From positions 162,252,875-162,316,874 of the forward strand of contig CP136062.1 in the NCBI GenBank assembly GCA_032622095.1: 64,000 nt of DNA. Direction: 5' to 3'. Both the position numbers and the translations under genes were made by a program. The notes under the pieces are model-generated. The model was given only the letters and a program-made list of their open reading frames with translations, searched no databases and was not told the origin of the DNA. This document shows positions 47,080 through 59,908 of the stretch, piece after piece. Numbering within the stretch: position 1 is the stretch's first letter; the number at the start of each line of letters is the position of its first letter. The stretch comes from Siphonodentalium dalli. Taxonomy: Eukaryota; Mollusca; Scaphopoda; Gadilida; Siphonodentaliidae.

Positions 47080-49330
47080 AAGGTGGCAAACGTTAGTTGA
47101 AATATGTTCTATGTTTTGAGGTCCCACTACCCTAGTAGAAGTCTTGAACCCACGAACTGAAAGAATATGATCGCAATATTAAGAACATGTAACTGTACAA
47201 ATGAATGTACAAAGGACAGTTACATAAGGAAATACATAATGTTCATGGATGGGTTGGTTCCCGAAATAGTGTGGCACTTTACAAAACGAGGATGCGTGGA
47301 AAATATCAAAGGCGAATTTTCAATTTTTTCGAGAACACTCTACTCGATTTAAAGCCTTTAGCACTTTGCCAAAATCGGATGGCGAATATATTTTTGTTTT
47401 GTGGGACTCCTTTATAAGCCCATTTAAACTCTTGAACACACCATGCGCCGAATATATATGCTTTTATTATTAACCGACAGAGTAAACGAAAGGTAGTCCT
47501 AGCATGGAATATACAATTTATATGGGTCGTTTGGTTCCCAAAATCATAGGGTACAAAAAACGGCTGGCAAATACCAAAGTTGAATTTTCTTTGAGCAACC
47601 TACCCCATTTGAATTCTTAAACACACCAATGGATGGATATGATCTCAATATTAACTGAGGATGTGGACAAACAGGAAATATACATCTTTAGTGGGCGTGT
47701 TGGTTTCCGAATGTCTGGGACACTTTACAAAAAGTGGCTAGCAAACGAGAAAGGCGTATTCTCACTGTTTTGGGTACCCATAACCCATTTGAACTCTTGA
47801 GCATACACTGAATCGAATCTATATGCTCTCAATATTAACTTAGGGTGGGAACGAAATGTACAATTGGTATGGGTGGTTTGGTTCCAGAAATCCTGGAGCA
47901 CTTTTCAAAAGGCGGCTGACAAATACGAAATGTGAATTTTCTTTGTTTTGAGGCCACACTAACCCATTTGAAGTCTTGAACACACCATGAACTGAAAGTA
48001 TATTCTCCCAATATTAACTGAGTGTTCAGAGAATACATAGTTTTTTGGGGAACTCCGAAATCCTGGAGCACTTTACCAAAAGCGGCTGGCAAACACAAAA
48101 GGCGAATTTTCCATGTTTTGAGGACCCACTATCCCACTTGAAGTCTTAAACAAATGATATGCTCTCAAGGTTAACTGAGGGTTTGAACAAATGGTAGTAT
48201 TATCCGGAAATACGAATATGTTATATATGGACGAGATGGTTCCCGAATGCCTATGACACTTTACAACAAGCGGTCGGCAAACGAAAATGGCCAAGTTTCA
48301 CTGTCTCAGGGGACTCCAATCCCTATTTGAAGTCTTGCACACACCACTAGCTGAATGCATATGCTATCAATATCACCCGAGATTGTGGCCGAATGGCTGT
48401 TCTGTCATAAAAGATGCAATGTCTCGCGAACCAACAGTGGCACCTTACACAAAGCAGATGGCAAACGATAAAGGCGAATCTTAAGGGGCCCCTAGCCCAT
48501 GTAAACCATTGAACCCACCACGAACTGAATGGATGTGCACGACGATCTGGACGAATTACTATTCTATCAGGAAATACACAATTGTTTTAGATGGGTTGGT
48601 ACCCGATAGTCAGGGAGACTTTACAAAAAGTGACTGTAAAATAAATAATGCGATGTTCATTGTTTTTATTACCCCCTTCCCAATTTGAATACTAGAACAC
48701 ACCAGAAACTGGAACGATATCTTCATTGACTGAGTGTGTGAATAATGGAGAGTTGTATAAGGACGTACACAATGTATATTGATGGATTGGGTTCAGAAAG
48801 CATGAGCACTTAACGAAAAGTGGCTGGAAAATAAGAAAGGCAACATTTTGAGGATCCCGTACTTTATTTGAAGTCTTGAAGACACCACATGGTGAAATGA
48901 TATGATCACCAATGTTAACTGAGGGTTTGACCAAAGGTTAGTTTTTATCAGGATATACACATGTGTTGGTTCCCGAAAGTCTGCACCATGTGGCATTTCA
49001 CATCAAGCGACTGGCAAATGTTCACTGTTTTATGTATCCCTACCATTTTTGAAGTCTTGAACACTTCATGTACTGAAGGGGTTATGCTTTCAATAGCACC
49101 ATATGTTATGGCCGACACTATGCGATATATAAGGCTGTATTGGTTTCCGACAGCATGTGAAACTTTACAAAAAGCGGCTGGCAAATGACAAAAATGCAAT
49201 TTTAACTGTATATGTGACACATACATTATTTTAAGTCATGAAAACATCACGAACTAGAGGGACATGATCCCAATTTTAACCGAGTCTGTGGACATAGGGT
49301 AGTTCTATCCGGGCCCTGTACTATAGATTC
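47080..49330. repeat. Diverged ~180-bp tandem array, about 12 units
   Basis: The phrase GAAGTCTTGAACACACCA recurs in mutated form at roughly 47,145, 47,430, 47,615, 47,795, 47,970, 48,140, 48,325, 48,505, 48,685, 48,872, 49,050 and 49,232, mostly 170-187 bp apart. Other shared parts are ACTTTACAAAAAGCGGCTGG and ATATTAACTGAGGGT. One interval is 285 bp. The short open frames here are chance. Confidence 0.85.
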
Positions 49331-50797
49331 CTAAAAGCCGTGTTATGACTTGCGGAGAAAGTTCCTCGGTAATTTCCTAATCTTGTAAAGCGAGACTTGT
49401 GTTCTATAGTACTCGAGCAACTGTATTCTTGTAAATGACTTGCATTGTTTATTGGAATGTAACAATAGTCGATTACCCTTTGTTCACACCATACATCGTT
49501 GTGAACTGACTTATATGATATTCTCGGCAAGCCATCTGTAACTGGGATTCATTTCAGCAGCGAGCTGCTCGGTTTTTGGGGTGAATGGAGTGCCCTAACG
49601 CTCCATCTTTTTGTTATTCTATCGTACGCGAATAATTGTCTATCTTAGGGAAAAACAAGAACTCGCTTGACGGGCTGATAAATTACCAACTTAGGGAGTT
49701 ACATAGTACAGAAATAACATAGCATCGGGTAGAACACGGTGTTAAAATTACAAGTATATATACTAGGCTGAATTAGTTGTTACCGGAGTGAAACGCATGC
49801 GAATGTCTGTATGGAGGATTATCGCTGGGTATATTGCGCACTCATCCATTAACCCTTTGTCGGCGTGCGAAGTTTCTCGGGGCCAATAAATGTCATATCA
49901 TGTTGGGATGCTGGGTTGAAATTATGCACTGGCGTATATATATATATTTTGGGATTGGATTCATAAATATAAAGAAGTTGCATTTGATAAATACGGGGTT
50001 TCCACAGACATGTTGTGACAGGGGCGATTCTCGCCAAATACTCAACAATTGGGAATTTCATGCCGGGACGTGTCGATAGGGGGTTGGGGGCATGACCCTA
50101 ATCTTCGTTCCAAAGTTCATTATGATCCCACATATGATTGAATTATGGAGTTAAATGGGAATCAGTTGAGAAGTTTCGATAGGTTGGAGTTGTTGGATTG
50201 GAGATTTCTAACATTTGGAAATCTTGAGTAACCATTGCAGAATTTCAAACGAATGGGGTGCAAACATATAGTTTCCCGAACTCGGAAATATTATCTGGTT
50301 CAAGGGATGGAGGTTATCTCCGGCAATTCAGTATCTAAATCTTGTGTATTCGACATCCAGTTAAACGTTCCCTGTTCAATTTGACACCATATATATAATT
50401 ACCATTTCTGTCGGTGGGGTTTATTTTTGGTCGCTATATCCGTCTCTCTCCCTTTTTTGTTCGTAGATACATCATTAAATATATTTGATCATGAACCATG
50501 TATATACCAGAAAAGCCAGGAAAAGTACTTGCGTAGTAGCAATTACAGAGGCGGAGCAAGCTGACAGCCATGAATATGAATATGAATAGATTGGGATGGG
50601 GTGTCACGTTAAACGTACATTGGATTCATTTTTCCGCTCTAGTACGCAATCGACGTGGGATAAAACGTCTCAACATGGTATCAAGAATTCCACGCACTAT
50701 ACCGATGGAATTAATTTTCACCGTGCGCTTGCAATTATGGACAAAATTATGGAAGCGTATTGGTGCCACATAAAAATCAAAATTTGTTTCCCGGTAT

Positions 50798-51175
50798 GTC
50801 CTAATTAGGAGATAGTAAGTCCTAATTAGGAGATAGTAACTCCTAATTAGGAGATAGCTATGTCCTAATTAGGAGATAGTAACTCATAATTAGGCGATAG
50901 TAAGTCCTAATTAGGAGATAGTAAGTCCTAATTAGGAGATAGTAAGTCATAATTAGGAGATAGTAAGTCCTAATTAGGAGATAGTAACTCCTAATTAGGA
51001 CTTATAGTATCTCCCAATTAGGACATAGCTATCTCCTAATTAGGAATTAGTATCTCCTAATTAGGAGATAGTATCTCCTAATTAGGAGATAGTATCTCCT
51101 AATTAGGACTTAGTATCTCCTAATTAGGATTTAGTATCTCCTAATTAGGAGATATTATCTCCTAATTATGAGATA
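50798..51175. repeat. Left array of the palindrome TCCTAATTAGGA
   Basis: About 18 copies at ~21-bp spacing (TCCTAATTAGGAGATAGTAA). Every unit is centred on TAATTA. The flanks (GGAAGCGTATTGGTGCCACA before, GATATAAAGAACTCAACA after) are found inverted around the array at 52,602-52,960. Confidence 0.9.
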
Positions 51176-52100
51176 ACACAGATATAAAGAACTCAACATG
51201 TTCGTGGTCAGATTCATATCGTCTCCGGATCACTCGGCTGACGGTCGCATCGCTCCGTTCGTTCTCATGCCTTTCGCCATTGTTCTCAAAATTAAAGGCT
51301 TAAAATGAGGGGTTAGGGAAAGGACCTATGGACCCTTTCGAGAATCCCGGAGTTAGCCACCCCATACCCCAATCCACCGCTGTCATTTTATTATATATAT
51401 ATGACAAAGTTCTGTTACAGGGCCAGGTATGTGTACCATATAGTCAATCCACGGCATAGAGTATATGTATATACCAGTGACTATCCAGAGATAATTTGAT
51501 GACACCTGTTTATATGCCAAAATAATTTCATTTCATTTTCAGTTTACGCTTAACAGTACGTAGAGATATGTGCAAATTCCGTGTAAATTAGACAAACATT
51601 GGACGATGTATTTATAACTCAGCAAACGAATGAATACAATAATTATGTGAGTGGGTCTAAATGGCCGCGAACCGTTTATTGGGAATTTGGGATTGGGGCC
51701 CGGGAGGATTTGGAAGGGCAGTATGTCCTCCCCCACGACCCACTTAGGAATGATGTTGGGTGTTATAAATGGTGATATAACAACGAAAAATGATGGGAAA
51801 ATTATCTAAACTTTTTTTACTTCTTCTTTTTCGCTTTTCCCCCTAATTCTGTATACTGTTTCTGTGTTTCACTTGTTCTTTTTCTTCTTCCCTCGAGTGG
51901 TCTTGGTGGCCCCCTGAGGGTGGTTTCCTGTCGGTCCTACCAGAGGTATATCATACCCTATCAGGCCACTTCCAGTTACTGTTGCTACTGGTGTGACCTG
52001 TTACTGCAAAACCACTTCAAGTCAGCCTGCATTGTACATATGGTCATTATTGGTCCATGGACACAATGCACCGACTGGAAAGAGTTCACCTCGTGCGAGA

Positions 52101-52495
52101 CTTGGCTGGGGATTAAAAGGTACTGTACACTAAATCCGGCTATTTATGAGACCATCTCCTTTTATACTCAACATAATATATATAAATGAATGAATTTGAG
52201 CCATTGATTAGCGCAAAGTACACTCGTGTGCTCTACGAATGATGCAAACAACATGGTAATTATAATGGAAATTAATAAACGGCTGGAGTCATAAATAAAT
52301 TCTAATTATAATTACCATGTTATTTTATTCGTTCGTAGAGCACACGAGTGTATTTTGCACTAATACATGTCTCAAATTCATTCATTTGTTGCATAAACTC
52401 TGTTGAGTATAAACGGAGATGGTCACACAAATGGTCGGATTTAGTGTACAGTCCCCATTTAAGCTATCCATGTCCAGCCAAGCCCGACAGAAAAA
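52101..52495. repeat. Long inverted repeat with ~175-bp arms
   Basis: Arms share CTGTACACTAAATCCG, AATGAATGAATTTGAG and CACTCGTGTGCTCTACGAA; the loop is around AATAAACGGCTGGAGTC. It lies between the two TAATTA arrays. Confidence 0.85.
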
Positions 52496-52601
52496 TCAAC
52501 CGTCACTCAAAGAGGGCACGTCCTTTCTCTGGGCGGCGACTCTGAGCGATGAATGGGAATGAAAATGACCGCTAACTGGTGTTGAGTTCTTTATATCTAT
52601 A

Positions 52602-52960
52602 TTATCTCCTAATTAGGAGATAATAACTCCTAATTAGGAGATACTAAGTCCTAATTAGGAGATACTATCTCCTAATTAGGAGATAGTATCTCGTAATTAG
52701 GAGATATATCTCCAAGTTAGGAGATACTAAGTCCTAATTAGGAGATACTAAGTCCTAATTAGGACTTAGTTCTAATTAGGACTTACTATCTCCTAATTAG
52801 GAGTTACTATCTCCTAATTATGACTTACTATGTCCTAATTAGGAGTTACTATCTCCTAATTAGGTGTTACTATCTCCTAATTAGGACAAGGACATAGCTA
52901 TCTCCTAATTAGGAGTTACTATCTCCTAATTAGGACTTACGATCTCCTAATTAGGACATA
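52602..52960. repeat. Right array of the palindrome TCCTAATTAGGA
   Basis: About 17 copies, inverted relative to the left array as judged by the flanks. It ends in GACATACTGGGACCC, the complement of the sequence just before the left array. Confidence 0.9.
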
Positions 52961-53353
52961 CTGGGACCCAAATTTTTATTTTTATGTGGCACCAATATGC
53001 TTCCATACAAAATAACCCAATTATCGAAACCAGTCACATAGATGTGCCTTTGTTCATCAACCGAACCACCCGCCAACTGATTCAGATAGGCATTGCTATA
53101 TCCATTCATGTATAACATTAGAGTAATGCCCCTTTACCCATTAACAAGTGTTCGCCTTCACACAGAACAAACGTTGATCTGTCACACAGTACTGGGTTTT
53201 GTCTGCTCTTGTAATTGACGGGAAATCGCGCACACTATTAAATTGCCGATATCCATAGTATTCGACACGTTCTCTGCAAGTCAAAAACACGGGCTGTTAG
53301 GAATCTATAGTACAGATAACTGGAGGTAAACAAATTTATCTGGAGAGAGAGAG

Positions 53354-53413
<60 letters not shown>

Positions 53414-53997
53414 GAGAGAGAGCGAGAGAGAGAGAGAGTTACTATCTCCTAATTAGGACTTACTATGTCCTAATTAGGAGTTACTATCTCCTAATTAGGT
53501 GTTACTATCTCCTAATTAGCACAAGGACATAGCTATCTCTTAATTAGGAGTTACTATCTCCTAATTAGGACTTACGATCTCCTAATTATGACATACTGGG
53601 ACCCAAATTTTTATTTTTTATGTGGCACCAATACGCTTCCATACAAAATAACCCAATTATCGAAACCAGTCACATAGATGTGCCTTTGTTCATCAACCGA
53701 ACCACCCGCCAACTGATTCAGATAGGCATTGCTATATCCATTCATGTATAACATTAGAGTAATGCCCCTTTACCCCATTAACAAGTGTTCGCCTTCACGC
53801 AGAACAACGTTGATCTGTCACACAGTACTGGATTTTGTCTGCTCTTGTAATTGACGGGAAATCGCGCACACTATTAAATTGCCGATATCCATAGTATTCG
53901 ACACGTTCTCTGCAAGTCAAAACACGGCTGTTAGGAATCTATAGTACAGATACCTGGAGGTAAACAAATTTATCTGGAGAGAGAGAGGAGAGATAGA

Positions 53998-54060
<63 letters not shown>

Positions 54061-54063
54061 TGA

Positions 54064-54073
<10 letters not shown>
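52804..54073. repeat. Recent 635-bp tandem duplication
   Basis: 52,804-53,438 is repeated at 53,439-54,073 with very few differences (for example GACATACTGGGACCC at 52,955 and 53,590). Each copy holds a TAATTA array tail, a unique segment and a (GA)n tract; the joint is GAGAGAG/TTACTATCTCC. Confidence 0.9.
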
Positions 54074-54137
<64 letters not shown>

Positions 54138-54138
54138 A
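53976..54138. repeat. (GA)n microsatellite
   Basis: About 160 bp of almost pure GA, the expanded second copy of the tract at 53,341-53,438. Confidence 0.95.
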
Positions 54139-54457
54139 TAAACTGATATACAAATAGTTTCGTTGGAGCTGATTGGATAGATTGATATACAGATAACGTT
54201 GTTTACATCTTTGATACTCCGTCGCCGTGAGATGACCGACGATCTGGTGGTGGTAAATTTCGCGCTCAGCAGGGTATCAATTAATGCTTTTCACGAAGTT
54301 TCCACAAATGACAGCGTTATGGAAATCGCTTTGTTTTCGAGATAAATGTTTGAACCGCATCAACTATTTTAATATTTTCGCGATGACTGAGTTGCTGTGT
54401 TCCACACAAAAGAGTATTTCTGATGAAATGACATTTCGGTATGGCGCACAGAAATTC

Positions 54458-54643
54458 AGGACACAGGGGCCTGTAACGCGCTCCGCTGCCCGCCCCCTTT
54501 ACACTACCCCTATACGCCAAAACTATATACGCGCCTGCTTTACAAAGGACGTACATACAGCAGGCACGTATATATATTTGGCGTATATGGGTAGTGTAAA
54601 GGGGCGGGCAGCGGAGCGCGTTACAGCCCCTGTGTTCAGTCCT
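54458..54643. mobile_element. G+C-rich hairpin MITE inside element C
   Basis: Arms contain GTAACGCGCTCCGCTGCCCG and TTTACACTACCC with their complements; the loop is around 54,540-54,560. It interrupts otherwise A+T-rich sequence. Confidence 0.8.
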
Positions 54644-56553
54644 TTAGGACCATTTTATTCAGGACAATAAGTAATAATGTGCTGTTTCTATTTTGCCACA
54701 ATGACAGAGAGGTGACGTGTTAATGTGATTATTCAATAGACCATAGTTCAAACTACTGCATTTCAATCTTAAGCGAGAATGGATAACTTGTGATATATAT
54801 GCGACACTTACTGAATGTAATAGTAAATAAAATGTGTCGTTATTGTTGTTGTAATTTGGGGTCTGGAAGCCCGAACGCGTCTTTAATCACTTAAGCAATG
54901 TTCCCGGGATTAATTTTCAGCAAACGAATTATGTTGGGTCCCGTTATGATCAACTGGGAAATTTGATTAGGCTCTTAACAAAAATATGTAATTTTTCGAC
55001 CAGAAACGTGTTTGGGGAGGGGTAGCTAAAATCCATTATTTCGCAAACCGTTCTAAATTTCTGTTAACTTCTTTCTACATATGCTTGTCCGATAACTACT
55101 TCACCATATATACGGATTAAATATTTTGGCATTATAGCAATACCCATTTGAATGATAATGTTTGAAAATAATATTTTTGTGAAAAAGAGCGATTTTTCAG
55201 CAAAAAATAAATGTTTCGGCTCCAAATGGCAGAAAAATCTAAATTAACCAACACGTTTTTCATATCAGGTAGAGGTACGGTACGATATATTAATTTTACC
55301 CACACCAATATTGGAAAATAGGTTAGGACATAGCCACAGGGCTCGCTTTAACAAAAGCGTTAATTTCTGGAAAAATCCACTGGTGGGCATCGCTCATCGT
55401 CGATTCGACAATAGCCACCACCCAATTCCGTTATTTTTCACTATCATTTTCGTCAACAGTATATATTTCTCCTTAAAAAAAATTGGTTTCAACTTGTTCT
55501 ACCATGGGTATGGGTATCTCGAAAACTAGAGCTCTTTTTCCATTTGGCCGCTGCAATAAGAAAACATAACGGTACTTTTTCGTAACGGCATCAGTTTGCC
55601 CTATCCGCATCATAGCAATTCAGCAGGACAATCATCATCATAGCATATTAGCAGGACCACTTCACCAGGGGTAATTATGTGTATTTTGGAGCGCAAACCG
55701 CCACGTGGCTTTAGTTAAAAGGGCAGATCAAAATTCAACTGGAAACGATTTTCTGGGAACCCGACTCTCGGTGTGACAACATTATCCACGAATATAAAAT
55801 ACCGAAAATACAAGGATCCAAAATACACATTTCGTAAGAATATAGAAGGTACGCAAAACGGTATATGCCATCCTTCAACGATGAAATTGACACGAAACTT
55901 ATATATACCAGACGCGAAACGCATATATACTAGATATATCTCACGTGTTTTATGAATAATAATGCAAACGTTTCTTCAACGAAAGTTTCTTATAAATTTT
56001 GTTGTTGATGTTTGAAGTGGTGACGGGAAGAGATTTTAACATTTTAAGTGTGATTAATTTACTACATGTCCACGTCTACGTCATAGGCCTATGCACCCGA
56101 TCCGCATAACATTATGAGATATAAATACGTAATGACGGTCATGTTTTACCATACATAGATACTCAATTGGTTACCGTATACTCCCAAATCGAGCCTACCA
56201 TTACGTTATATAGTACAGAACTGACGGGCACAAAATGATGATTATATTGACAGAATAACGGAGATATACATAAATAAAAAAAAAATGTAAAAACAGAGCG
56301 TTTTTTTTTCTCGAAAAAAATTATATTGACTAAATAATGTAATTATTGAGAACTGAAAAAATTTAAGTTAAAGAGTTTGTTTTTTTTCAAGAACGTTTTT
56401 TTCGAAGAAGTGATTTTTAAGAACGACTCCAAACCTGCACCAAGCCCATTCACACAATAGGTGAAATTGATTTATACGACCCAAGTTTATCATTTGTTGT
56501 GTTGTAAATTGTTTTAGAGATCTGCGTTATTTCGTTGAAAATACGTTCTAATA

Positions 56554-57013
56554 TGTGACCCGCCATATCAAATCCAGTCGTAAGTCGGGATATTCTTTAC
56601 CCTGTGCCAATGCATTCTCTTGTATATATGCGAGTCGACCATAGGTCGCCTCGCATATATAAGAGAATGCATTGGCCAAACAATTTTGTACAATTTTAAC
56701 ATTTTTTTCTTGTATTCTTTAACAATTTTATAATTTCACCATACAGAGCCCCAGACAAACATGAGCAGACGACACTCTTCTATATGCTTCTATATATGTG
56801 TGGGGCTCCCTGCAGGGTAATGGATGTTTTTTATTTTATGTCCTAAAAACTGTAAGAAACATTTATTTAAAAAAATGATAAAACATTGTTAGGCCAATGC
56901 ATTCTCTTATATATGCGAGGCGACCTATGGTCGACTCGCATATATAAGAGAATGCATTGGCACAGGGTAAAAAAAATCCCGACTTACGACTGGATTTGAT
57001 ATGGCGGGTCACA
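56554..57013. mobile_element. TA-flanked MITE Q1 with two hairpin modules
   Basis: Inverted ends TGTGACCCGCCATATCAAAT, flanked by TA at 56,552-56,553 and 57,014-57,015. Two inverted copies of the AATGCATTCTCTTATATATG hairpin (56,610-56,673; 56,897-56,960). Confidence 0.82.
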
Positions 57014-57112
57014 TATTGGCATTATTGGGTTATCACCTTTCCGATGCCGCGTGTCCGATAGTATGCCCGTTACTAAGTTGTATATATCGTAATGGTGGGT
57101 TCGATGGGCATA

Positions 57113-57533
57113 TGTGACCCGCCATATCAAATCCAGTCGTAAGTCGGGATTTGTTTACCCTGTGCCAATGCATTCTCTTATATATGCGAGTCGACCATAG
57201 GTCGCCTCGCATATATAAGAGAATGCATTGGCCTAACAATTTTTTATCATTTTTTTTAAATAAATGTTTCTTAAAATTTTTAGGACATAAAATAAAAAAC
57301 ATTCATTACCCTTTAGGGAGCCCCACACATATATAGAAGAGTGTCGTCTGCTCATGTTTGTCTGGGGCTCTGTATGGTTGAAAATATAAAATTGTTAAAG
57401 AATACAAGAAAAAATTATTAAAATTGTAAAAAATTGTTAGGCCAATGGGTCGCCTCGCATATATAAGAGAATGCATTGGCACAGGGTAAAAAAAAATCCC
57501 GACTTACGACTGGATTTGATATGGCGGGTCACA
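57113..57533. mobile_element. TA-flanked MITE Q2, one hairpin half deleted
   Basis: Same ends as Q1, TA on both sides, complete first hairpin (57,167-57,229). The second hairpin has lost one arm (57,440-57,481). It lies 100 bp from Q1. Confidence 0.82.
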
Positions 57534-57539
57534 TATACG

Positions 57540-58440
57540 ATGCATCTATAGATGGTAAAAAATTGACCGTCATGAAGTATCTACATCTGATAAAGTTATG
57601 CGGATCGGGTGTTAAAATACGACTAAAGTGGGCACATTCTCGATTTCTTACACTCACCTTCATTGATGTTTTGAAAAAAGACAAAGAAAATGGTGACAAA
57701 TTTAAAATCCATTATGAATTTGTTGCGAATGACCGAACGTAATCAACAGGACGAAGGTCTCTTACTCTTTCTCTCTGTGGATTTCTGTGTAGCGAGTAAT
57801 CAGTCAAATTACTATCGAAATTGAAATCACAGAAACGTGTGGTCGTTAGATATGTTTTTTTGCTTACTGAGTGTCAAAAAGTAACACACCCAAACATCGT
57901 GGTAAAATTTGCATACGGTTTGTTTCTCACCATGATCTCGTTATGCTGCAATGCATTGACCAGTGACCCAGAAATACCATGAATTTAACAGTCAGCCGAA
58001 CATTGAACCGAACAGACTTTTGTCACAGCATGCGCACCACTACGGTCTGAATGAGGTCTTTAGACCAGAGTCGGGCTAGTGACGTTGTCGCTGAGAAATG
58101 AGTGCATTTCGAACAGGCAAGGTAATAAACAAAATAATGTGTTCATTTAGTGTTCATACGTGACGTTGACACCCTTAGCAATGAGTGCATTTCGAACAGG
58201 CAAGGTAGTAAACAAAATATTGTGTTCAGTGGAGAAACATCTGTTATTGAAGTCCTCTGCGCCGACTAAAATATAACATTCGTGACATCACACCCTAATA
58301 GCTAGATTGGTGTCCCTGTTGAACGGTTTGACCGTGGTTTGGCGAGAACCCCCCCCCCCCCCACCAGAAAAAAAACCTCCTGTCTCTGATGACAGATGCA
58401 TGTAATATGAAGTGGTGTCATTTTATGGGCAAGATAACCT
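57540..58440. other. Interval with little recognisable content
   Basis: A ~60-bp direct repeat with GAGTGCATTTCGAACAGGCA at about 58,099 and 58,181, and a poly-C run near 58,347. An open stretch at 57,540-57,742 (…KLTVMKYLHLIKL…) has no supporting signals. Confidence 0.4.
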
Positions 58441-58442
58441 CA

Positions 58443-58895
58443 TTAAGGATGTATAATCCGAATGCTCGCAAATTACTATTTATTTGGATTCGGGGGTAAA
58501 ACATATTTGATTCGAGTCGAGGAATCCACCCATGAAAGTTCAGAGCGATTAGATAACGATGTTTGAAATCTATTATTTTTTCACCACCGATAATTTGAAG
58601 TGGCCCAGTAAACAGTCGAAGAGAAGGTGGTCTCGGACCAAATTGCGGATGAAGATGGATAACTATAAATTCAAGTGGCTTTTTTGTGGTTGATATTTGA
58701 CAAACCGGCAAAATTTCGTTGAACAAAATGTTTATAAATAACAGGTTTTTGGCAATTTTATACTATAGTTGACTGTGGTTAGCATTCTTTTTGGGAAATT
58801 ACTAGATTCTGATAACTGAAGCGGAATTTCAAAAATGTTGTTGTTGTTGGATTCGGATGGTATGGGGACAATCGAATCGGATTGAGTACCTTTAG
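58443..58895. mobile_element. TTAA-type MITE family D, copy 5
   Basis: Uninterrupted member, left side TTAA/GGATG (diverged), right end GATTGAGTACCT/TTAG. It shows the uninterrupted sequence AAATTTCGTTGAACAAAATG across the E1 insertion point of copy 4. Confidence 0.8.
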
Positions 58896-59908
58896 TATAT
58901 GGTATTGAGTGTGCTAACAATATGACCTGCTTATCTACTCATCATCATATCGTTTCGCCAGGTGGGGTCTCCACACAAACGCAACACGGATACTGCTAAA
59001 CGAATATCCGGAACGACAGCATGCATGTTCGTGTGATCCAGGCCTTATATATGCAATCTTCCATTGATTCTCCCATTTGAATGCGCAAATCCGACTGCTG
59101 AGATGGATGTTCAATTAATTTAATCAATCCATTCATAATAGATGTGTATACACGATTCGAAAATGTTATGTATTCATATTTCAGTTGAGATACGTAGTCC
59201 AACCGACTGATCAGTCTCAGTTACACACGAAAACAGGCGAAAACTGCCCAGAACTCAATACGTACTATGGATATTTACTGCACTGAAGATCCGGTGTTAG
59301 CGGTATCTTGATCCGCGACTTTGACATCTATCTGGACCGATAGTGGTCCCACCATATCGCGCGAATATTGAGAAAGACACGGTTATTTTTATTAAAAATC
59401 TGTTCAATCCTATGCTTCATTGACATATTCAGCTATATATGCCGGTTGTGTAGAACGCCAAGCAGGGATTATACTAGTGAATAGATTTTCTCAAAAATTT
59501 GTGAGAGCAGCAAAAACACTGTTGAAATAATTCGTTGAAAAAATTGGTAAATGGTTAGATCTGAGATAACTGACTGACATCGAGTGGGTAAATATTCCCG
59601 CTTCGCATGGACGCACACATATCCGTTGTATGTTTTACTATGAGAAACACACATATTCGCATATTCTTTCCCCATTCAATCCGGGTTCGTGATACCTTCC
59701 GGTTGGTGATACCAGGTATATACGGGGTGATGCACGGCACAACCATATATTTTTTTTATATGCAAATAATTTGCTTGCATTTTATTCACCGACTTGTTTT
59801 TTCATAACGCATTCCAACAAATCATGCGTGTTTAGACTGTCCAACCAAGCATGCCAGAAAGATCCGCTCCAACAAATTCAATCGCATATATAATATTATT
59901 CGCTGTAT

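Larger units (their letters stand above)
45033..55673. mobile_element. 10.6-kb fold-back element C
   Basis: Inverted ends CACCCCTGG… / …CCAGGGGTA with ATTAT on each outer side (45,028-45,032; 55,674-55,678). Arms of about 0.8-1.4 kb match between 45,124-46,520 and 54,840-55,660 (for example GTGGTCCTGCTAATATGCTA and AGAAAGAAGTTAACAGAAAT). The left arm carries two extra insertions (about 45,240-45,530 and 45,594-45,925). The flanks are found contiguous at 31,340-31,412 in a related sequence. Interior: 180-bp array, TAATTA palindrome arrays, GA tracts. No transposase. Confidence 0.78.

Noticed and set aside
53917-54153. Ser/Leu repeat open frame on the minus strand
   Set aside because: Simple translation of the (GA)n tract.
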